Shown here piece by piece: positions 58,820 through 64,000 of a DNA stretch of 64,000 bases. How positions within the stretch are numbered: position 1 is the stretch's first letter; each line of letters opens with the position of its first letter. Under the pieces are notes generated by a model. It ran no database searches, had not been told where the DNA came from, and was given only the letters and a program-made list of their open reading frames with translations. The stretch spans positions 1,391,739 through 1,455,738 of the forward strand of contig CAMLMC010000001.1 of the NCBI GenBank assembly GCA_946481075.1. The letters run 5' to 3'. Position numbers and translations under genes: made by a program. The stretch comes from an uncultured Alphaproteobacteria bacterium. Lineage in GTDB: Bacteria; Pseudomonadota; Alphaproteobacteria; Micavibrionales; Micavibrionaceae.

Positions 58820-59404
58820 ATAATCATCCCTGTTCAGGCCGAAGAGAATATGATCTTCGCGGCGGCCATTAATTTGCAAGTATTTCCTTGCATATCCTTC
58901 TTCTGAGAAACCGAGCGTCAGAATCAGATTTTTGCTGCGCAGATTATGGGGCATACAGGCGGCATTCAATCTCTGTAGCAATAGTTTATCAAAGGCAAAT
59001 CTTAATATTTCCTGCCCCGCCTGATGCATAAGCCCCCTACCCTGATAGTCCCGGTCGATCCAGTATCCAAGGCTCGCGAATTGCGCCGCGCCGCGCGTGA
59101 CATTGTTGATGTTGATCCCACCTATCATCGCATCGGATTGCTTGTCAAAAAGCAAGAACGAATACCCTTTATCCTGCTGCCAGTCTTTTGCCAGTCTCGC
59201 CGCACGCCGGGCAAAGAAATCAGGGGTCAGCGCATCTGAAGGCCATGCGGGCTCATAGGGCTTTAGATGGGATTGATTACGGGCACGAACATCCAGCCAT
59301 TCGTTACAATCAGATGGTATACATGGCCGCAAGTAAACATCCGCCGCCACCAATATCACATCCTCGATGGAGTTCAGCGGCGGTTTGCGGCGAGACCAAA
59401 GCAT
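58793..59404 (-). CDS. GNAT acetyltransferase (RimJ/RimL type)
   Basis: 203 residues. An acetyl-CoA dependent N-acetyltransferase, probably acting on ribosomal or other protein N-termini or on small amines. Seen: VYLRPCIPSDCNEWLDVR near residue 24, LFDKQSDAMIGGININN near 86, ASLGYWIDRDYQGRGLMHQA near 111 with the Q-x-x-G-x-G/A acetyl-CoA loop, and LILTLGFSEEGYARKYLQIN near 157. Starts 3 nt after the M16 peptidase stop; the trio thrC-M16-GNAT is conserved in alphaproteobacteria, although no shared pathway is known. Confidence 0.9.
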   Translation of the reverse strand: MLWSRRKPPLNSIEDVILVAADVYLRPCIPSDCNEWLDVRARNQSHLKPYEPAWPSDALTPDFFARRAARLAKDWQQDKGYSFLLFDKQSDAMIGGININNVTRGAAQFASLGYWIDRDYQGRGLMHQAGQEILRFAFDKLLLQRLNAACMPHNLRSKNLILTLGFSEEGYARKYLQINGRREDHILFGLNRDDYSGSAETHR

Positions 59405-59407
59405 GGT

Positions 59408-60670
59408 TCAGGCCGCCAGGCGCTTGCGGATCGTCTCATAATCCTCCAGGTCCTTGACAGGGCCCAGTGCGGCAAAAGTCGGTTTACCCGTGAAAATACG
59501 CTGCGCTATCTTTTGCACACTATAAACTGTGACCGCATCAACCTTGGCGATGATATGTGCAACATCCGGCGCAGAATCGAAATTGATCAGATATTTTGCC
59601 TGACGGTTGGCCCGGGAAAGCATCGATTCGCGGCTCATCAGAATACCGGCCTTGATCTGCGCCTTGGCGCGGTTCAATTCCGCCTCGCTGATCGGATCCT
59701 GCATGACCTTAACGATTTCATCGCAAACAACGGGAACGAGCTTGTTCAGGCTTTCGGGGCCCGTTCCGGCATATATTTCAAACTGCCCGTCATCGTGATA
59801 GGCAGAATGGCTGGAATAAATGGAATAAACGAGGCCGCGTTTTTCGCGTACTTCCTGAAACAGGCGGGATGACATGCCCCCGCCCAGAACCGTACCCAGA
59901 ATGACCGCCGAATAATATTCGGAGTCTTCACGGTCTATCCCTTGGAATCCCATAACGATATGGCTTTGTTCCAGATCTTTTTCGATGCGTTTGTCACCGC
60001 CGCGATAATCGGCGGATGTATAGGTCTGGTTTGTGTCAGGCGGCAGATCGGCAAACATGGTCTGCGCCGTTGCGACAAACGCCTCGTGATCGACATTGCC
60101 GGCGGCAGATATCACGAGTTTCTTAGGCGTATAGAAACGGTGGACGTAATCATAGAGCGTTTCTTTTTTCATGCCCGCGATAATTTCGGCACGGCCCAGA
60201 ATTGGCGCCCCCAATGCCTGCCCCGGATAGGCAGTTTCCTGATAATGATCGAACACCACATCATCCGGCGTATCGTTTGTCATTCCGATTTCTTGAATGA
60301 TAACATCGCGCTCTTTTTCCAGTTCCGCATCCGGAAAAGTCGGACGTTGCAGGATATCGGATAGAATATCCATCGCCATAGGCATATCGTCTTTCAACAA
60401 ATGGATATAATAGGCCGTGATTTCACGGCTGGTATAGGCGTTGATCTGGCCGCCGACATCTTCGACCGCTTCGGCGATTTGACGGCTGGTCCGCGTGGGC
60501 GTGCCGTTGAACATCATATGTTCAACCATATGGGCAACGCCGTTGTGCTCCAGATCCTCATGCCGTGTGCCGACATCGGCCCAAACGCCAAGCGCCACCG
60601 TTTCCATTTCGGGGACCGTATCCGTGATGATGCGAAGGCCGCTTGGCAGCCGTGTGATTTTAATGCTCAT
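59408..60670 (-). CDS. M16 family zinc peptidase (processing-peptidase like)
   Basis: 420 residues. Seen: the inverted zinc motif HMVEHMMFNG near residue 46 (H-x-x-E-H) with a downstream Glu in VEDVGGQINAYTSREITAYY near 68, the fold-typical LVISAAGNVDHEAFV near 181, and a GLVYSIYSSHSAYHD C-terminal half repeat. It resembles the mitochondrial processing peptidase beta subunit and the single-chain bacterial M16B group; substrates unknown. No signal peptide, so cytoplasmic. Middle gene of thrC-M16-GNAT; 45 nt after thrC. Confidence 0.95.
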   Translation of the reverse strand: MSIKITRLPSGLRIITDTVPEMETVALGVWADVGTRHEDLEHNGVAHMVEHMMFNGTPTRTSRQIAEAVEDVGGQINAYTSREITAYYIHLLKDDMPMAMDILSDILQRPTFPDAELEKERDVIIQEIGMTNDTPDDVVFDHYQETAYPGQALGAPILGRAEIIAGMKKETLYDYVHRFYTPKKLVISAAGNVDHEAFVATAQTMFADLPPDTNQTYTSADYRGGDKRIEKDLEQSHIVMGFQGIDREDSEYYSAVILGTVLGGGMSSRLFQEVREKRGLVYSIYSSHSAYHDDGQFEIYAGTGPESLNKLVPVVCDEIVKVMQDPISEAELNRAKAQIKAGILMSRESMLSRANRQAKYLINFDSAPDVAHIIAKVDAVTVYSVQKIAQRIFTGKPTFAALGPVKDLEDYETIRKRLAA

Positions 60671-60715
60671 TCGACATAAATATCCCGAATAGAACCTGTT
60701 TTCAATCGATTACGG

Positions 60716-62110
60716 TTATCTGCGGCCGTTAGAGCGCACAAAATCCTGTAATTTTCCAAGGTCATTCGGCAGAATGGTATAGATTTCCCTGCGTTCATAA
60801 AGATCCGCCAGATGCGGCGGAAGGGGCGGGCGAATGCCTGTTGCCTGTTCTACGGCGTCCGGAAATTTTGCGGGATGGGCGCAGGCCAATGCGACGAGCG
60901 GGACCGCAGGATCACGTTCCACTTGCCATGCGGCGTAAAGGCCGACTGCTGTGTGCGGATCAATCAGATATCCGGTGGCCGCATAACATTCGGCGATCAT
61001 CACGCTTGTCTCCTCGTCACCGCATCGGGCCGACTGGAACTCGGCGCGGGCCTTTTTCATGAGCTTGTCATCGAGCGTAAAGGAGCCATTTTCCTTGAAC
61101 CCGTTCATTAGGGCCGTCAGTTTTTTACTATCGCGCCCAAAAAGGTCAAACAGATAGCGTTCAAAATTGCTCGATACCTGAATATCCATGCTGGGGGACA
61201 AAGACGGCTCGACCCCGTTGACCTGCATGGTGCCGGTCTCGAAAAAGCGGGTCAGGATATCATTGCGGTTCGAACCGATAATCAACTGATCAATCGGCAA
61301 GCCGATATTCTTGGCGCACCATGCCGCATAAACATTGCCGAAGTTCCCTGTCGGCACGGCAAAGGAAACCTTCCGGTTCGGTGCGCCAAGGGCAAGACCT
61401 GCACTCACATAATAAACAATTTGTGCAACAATCCGTGCCCAGTTGATTGAATTGACAGCCGACAGGTTCATCTCGCTACGGAATTTGACATCACCGAACA
61501 TTGCCTTGACTGCGTTCTGGCAGTCATCGAAATTCCCCTCAAGCGCAATGTTGAATACATTCGGGGAATCGATTGTTGTCATCTGGCGGCGCTGCACTTC
61601 CGAAGTGCGCCCTTTGGGATGCAAAATAAAAATATCGATGTTTTCACAATTGCGGCAGGCCTCGATGGCGGCGGATCCGGTATCACCGGATGTTGCGCCA
61701 ACAATCGTGACCCGCTCTCCACGCTTGGCAAGGACATGATCAAACAAACGTCCCAGAACCTGCAATGCATAATCCTTGAACGCCAATGTAGGGCCATGGA
61801 ACAATTCCATGATGAAGGTCGAAGGGCCGATCTGAACAAGCGGGGCAACCGCGGAATGCGCAAAATTATTTTCGTATGTGTCTATGATGATTTCTTTGAG
61901 TGCATCATCATCGATCTCGTCGCCGATGAATGGCTTGACAATGTGATAGGCGATATCGGTGTAGGCATATCCCGCAAGCGGCGCTAGTTTGACCTTGGGC
62001 CATTTCTTCGGCACATAAAGCCCGCCATCCGGCGCGAGCCCGGATAAAAGAACTTCTGTAAAGGAACGGGGCCCATCGCCGCGGGTGGATATATATTGGG
62101 TCATATCCAT
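60716..62110 (-). CDS. thrC: Threonine synthase
   Basis: 464 residues, PLP enzyme, last step of threonine synthesis from O-phosphohomoserine. Seen: MTQYISTRGDGPRSFTEVLL at the N-terminus, the PLP lysine in FHGPTLAFKDYALQVLG near 107, the phosphate loop ATSGDTGSAAIEACRN near 139, and FAVPTGNFGNVYAAWCAKNI near 245. The start may be ATG 62110 (MDMTQ) or 62104 (MTQ). No leader peptide for threonine or isoleucine was found upstream, in contrast to leuA. First gene of the thrC-M16-GNAT unit. Confidence 0.97.
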   Translation of the reverse strand: MDMTQYISTRGDGPRSFTEVLLSGLAPDGGLYVPKKWPKVKLAPLAGYAYTDIAYHIVKPFIGDEIDDDALKEIIIDTYENNFAHSAVAPLVQIGPSTFIMELFHGPTLAFKDYALQVLGRLFDHVLAKRGERVTIVGATSGDTGSAAIEACRNCENIDIFILHPKGRTSEVQRRQMTTIDSPNVFNIALEGNFDDCQNAVKAMFGDVKFRSEMNLSAVNSINWARIVAQIVYYVSAGLALGAPNRKVSFAVPTGNFGNVYAAWCAKNIGLPIDQLIIGSNRNDILTRFFETGTMQVNGVEPSLSPSMDIQVSSNFERYLFDLFGRDSKKLTALMNGFKENGSFTLDDKLMKKARAEFQSARCGDEETSVMIAECYAATGYLIDPHTAVGLYAAWQVERDPAVPLVALACAHPAKFPDAVEQATGIRPPLPPHLADLYERREIYTILPNDLGKLQDFVRSNGRR

Positions 62111-62198
62111 TTTTACGATGCGGCTGCGGGTGGGTCAAGAACAGCCGGAATACCTATAATATGAATAGTGTTTAGAAAGGTCTTTTTTGCTTTTTCCG

Positions 62199-62207
62199 TG
62201 CTATAAT
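62199..62207 (+). promoter_or_regulatory. Extended -10 promoter of the EF-hand gene
   Basis: TGCTATAAT, a perfect extended -10, with only a poor -35. The start would be about 35 nt before ATG 62247. Confidence 0.6.
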
Positions 62208-62246
62208 TTACTGGTAAAACAGATTATTAGGGCTAGGGAACCACTC

Positions 62247-62792
62247 ATGAAATATCTTCTACCCCTGTTATTGGGATCATTTTTTTACAGCGCTTACGCC
62301 ATGGCTGACCAGCCGCAAAAGCTGGAGGAAAAATATAGCAAGCAAAGAGCGACCTTCGATAGCCACGACCACAATAAGGACGGGCTAGTTGCCGACTTCG
62401 AATATATGAAGGACATGAAAGACCGTTTCACTGCGCGCGATACCAATAAAAGCGGAACATTGACCCGCAAGGAGAATTTCCGCTCTCTTTATGAGCAATA
62501 CAAAGAGAGTGTGAAGGATTTGGACGAGAAAGATCAGTTGCCGGCATCTGCCTTGGTCGTAGGATACGAAGCCCTTTTTTCTATTGAGGATATGAACGGT
62601 GACGATATTGTAACCGAATATGAGAACATGCTGAGTTATAAGGACTTGTTTAGAAGGGTTGACGAAAACGGGAATGGTTTTGTCACCTGGGATGAATATA
62701 TTTCGTTCCTGGAATCAGACGAGTCTCAATCCTTGCTGGAATTATCAAAGAAAAAGAAAGCCAATAACCAAGTCGACAATTCTAAGAGATAA
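62247..62792 (+). CDS. Secreted EF-hand calcium-binding protein
   Basis: 181 residues with a signal peptide (residues 1-20, LLPLLLGSFFYSAYAMA). Four EF-hand loops are visible: D-H-N-K-D-G near residue 35, D-T-N-K-S-G near 65, D-M-N-G-D-D near 120 (the sixth-position Gly is replaced by Asp, so binding may be weaker), and D-E-N-G-N-G near 145. Each has Glu at position 12. The sequence between is helical and charged. Probable role in calcium binding in the periplasm or outside; exact function unknown. ATG 62247 with AGGGAA 8 nt upstream. Ends in a bidirectional terminator. Confidence 0.88.
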   Translation: MKYLLPLLLGSFFYSAYAMADQPQKLEEKYSKQRATFDSHDHNKDGLVADFEYMKDMKDRFTARDTNKSGTLTRKENFRSLYEQYKESVKDLDEKDQLPASALVVGYEALFSIEDMNGDDIVTEYENMLSYKDLFRRVDENGNGFVTWDEYISFLESDESQSLLELSKKKKANNQVDNSKR

Positions 62793-62802
62793 AACAATAA
62801 AT

Positions 62803-62831
62803 AAAAAACCCCGATAATCCTGGGGTTTTTT
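62803..62831. terminator. Bidirectional terminator between EF-hand and Ser-rich genes
   Basis: A 10-bp stem AAAAAACCCC/GGGGTTTTTT with a 9-nt loop, T-rich on both sides. Confidence 0.92.
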
Positions 62832-62846
62832 CCTCTGATCTTTTTT

Positions 62847-64000
62847 CTAAGCCTTCTGCAAATCCATATCGGCATGAACCTTCTGCCAGTTCTGCTCGGG
62901 CGCGAAGATACCGATCACGAAGCAAAGCGGTTCCATGATCATGCGGATCACCTTGCCCTTGTAATTCGGGCGCTCGCGCAGGCCCATCTGGTAGCCGATT
63001 TCTTCCGCGCGGTTCTTGGCAAGGAACCAGAAGGAGCTTTCCGTCGATGGATACTTGCGCATCAGTTCGACCGATTTAATCCCCCAGACGTGGTAACCAC
63101 GCACTGTCGTGGGCGACAACTGGCTGCCCGTAAATTCTAGGTCAGCCCGCCATAAATCGCCAGGCAGGCGCTTACGGCGATAGAAATGCGTGCATATGAC
63201 CGACATTGTGCTACTGCCGCTGCTTGGACTTGAAGACGAAGATGAAGAGCTGGAAGAAGATCCAGACGGCGCTATACCAATTCGTCCATTGGAATTGCCT
63301 GTGTGGTTACCTGTTGATTCTATAACAGTCCCCCCGTTCATGGCCTTGCTGATGGTTCCGGTTGAATGACCATCCATACTTCCACCCCTGTTAGAGGATG
63401 TCCGGCCACTGAAATTTTCCCCTGTTTCCCGAACATAATCTTCAACGCTCGTATCCCCTCTACCATCGCCATCCGTATCGACATAACCTCTTCCGGTGGG
63501 CTCATCATGACCATCATAACCACCACTACTACTGCTACTGGATGACTCGTGGCACTCCGGTATATAACCTGGACATCTATTGGCGGCTGGTTGGGCCGGT
63601 CTAGGTCCTGCCGCAGCGAAGGCCATGCACTGGTTATCGGGCATGGTTTCATTGGAGCCGCCATAACGCCGCTCGCAACCAACACTCCCCGGCTGACCTA
63701 CATATCCTTCATTCGAACAATTGCACGATACAGCCGGTGCCGGTGAGGTTACCCAGCAGAACGCCGCGCAAGACTGGCTTGCCGCCGGCTGATCCATCCC
63801 GATACAGTTGGAATCATTGACCTGCGCACCGCTGGTGTTGACACAGCGCACACCATCAACGGGCCCGAAACCTCCATTCTCGCCCGGAAACGGATTGCGC
63901 GATTGCGTTGGGCTTGCCCCGCAATTACAGCCGCCCCATCCATTGGCTTCCCATCTATAGGCCTGTTGCCCCGTGGCGTATTTGACATTGGCGGTAAAGG
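62847..64000 (-). CDS. Ser-rich protein with TSP1-like and DxDGDG segments (5' end beyond window)
   Basis: The frame is open from the right edge of the window, so the N-terminus is missing; about 384 residues are visible. Starting near the edge, WEANGWGGCNCG, then TQSR, VRCVNTSG, VNDSNC and ASQSC copy the Trp/Cys/Arg spacing of a thrombospondin type 1 repeat. Next come Cys- and Pro-rich stretches, a poly-Ser tract (SSSSSSSGG), the calcium-loop-like YVDTDGDGRGDT, then a second poly-Ser tract. The last ~120 residues (from MSVICTHFYRRKRLPGDLW to MDLQKA) are a compact domain with several aromatic and basic patches that I do not recognise. Probably extracellular or surface-linked. Ends in a shared terminator. 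Products and partners unknown. Confidence 0.72.
   Translation of the reverse strand, partial: FTANVKYATGQQAYRWEANGWGGCNCGASPTQSRNPFPGENGGFGPVDGVRCVNTSGAQVNDSNCIGMDQPAASQSCAAFCWVTSPAPAVSCNCSNEGYVGQPGSVGCERRYGGSNETMPDNQCMAFAAAGPRPAQPAANRCPGYIPECHESSSSSSSGGYDGHDEPTGRGYVDTDGDGRGDTSVEDYVRETGENFSGRTSSNRGGSMDGHSTGTISKAMNGGTVIESTGNHTGNSNGRIGIAPSGSSSSSSSSSSSPSSGSSTMSVICTHFYRRKRLPGDLWRADLEFTGSQLSPTTVRGYHVWGIKSVELMRKYPSTESSFWFLAKNRAEEIGYQMGLRERPNYKGKVIRMIMEPLCFVIGIFAPEQNWQKVHADMDLQKA

Noticed and set aside
63215..63265. Repetitive tract suspected as a CRISPR-like or VNTR array
   Set aside because: It is a coding poly-serine run in frame; no spacer-repeat structure.

Overview
The window is about 64 kb of chromosome from an alphaproteobacterium. 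The evidence is GcrA with a cluster of GANTC sites in front of it, the order rpoZ-rsh-acpS-lepB-rnc-era, thrC-M16 peptidase-GNAT, rpsF-rpsR-rplI-dnaB-alr, and the ybbN-LON-Trm112 row. Base composition is moderate (a little above 50% GC by eye). I cannot name the genus. The gene order and the many unrecognised small proteins would suit a deep-branching lineage such as Micavibrionales, but that is a guess. There is no sign of prophage, plasmid, transposase or CRISPR.

Layout. 1-4.4 kb: end of pheT, a small membrane protein, a fatty acyl-CoA ligase and a double cold-shock-domain protein. 4.4-12.3 kb: gcrA, then the leftward era/rnc/lepB/acpS/DUF2062/rsh block and rpoZ, then a NYN-domain gene. 12.3-18.9 kb: a small secreted protein, a TorF-like porin, leuA preceded by a leucine-rich leader peptide, Trm112/LON/YbbN, ProX, three small unknowns and tRNA-Gly. 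18.9-20.4 kb: a sodium:solute symporter. 20.5-34.8 kb: an exopolysaccharide locus. 34.8-41.6 kb: a 1656-residue FHA/parallel beta-helix surface protein, a sugar-nucleotide epimerase-type enzyme and an unknown. 41.7-47.3 kb: mltG and the fatty-acid synthesis genes fabF-acpP-HAD-fabG-fabD, interrupted by a KGG stress protein. 47.3-54 kb: a small unknown, the rpsF operon, dnaB, alr and the Mla-type lipid transporter genes. 54-62.1 kb: PBP1A, an unknown, a DsbD-N protein, YqgE, and the GNAT/M16/thrC operon. 62.2-64 kb: an EF-hand protein and the 3' part of a Ser-rich protein with a thrombospondin-1-like segment.

The EPS locus reads as a xanthan/acetan-type pathway. GumD-, GumM-, GumH- and GumK-like enzymes can build the lipid-linked core Glc-Glc-Man-GlcA. 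ManC supplies GDP-mannose. A further GT4, a Wzy-like polymerase, a Wzc-type co-polymerase, a short GumB-type OPX lipoprotein, a beta-barrel outer-membrane protein and a secreted GH5 glycanase complete most of the machinery. No Wzx flippase is visible.

Regulatory points most worth attention: a leaderless-looking leu leader peptide (7 Leu in 18 codons) with its own promoter and a competing stem structure before leuA; two copies of one long imperfect palindrome, each directly 5' of a leftward gene; a structured leader before rpsF; and three convergent gene pairs whose stop codons interlock by exactly 4 bp.
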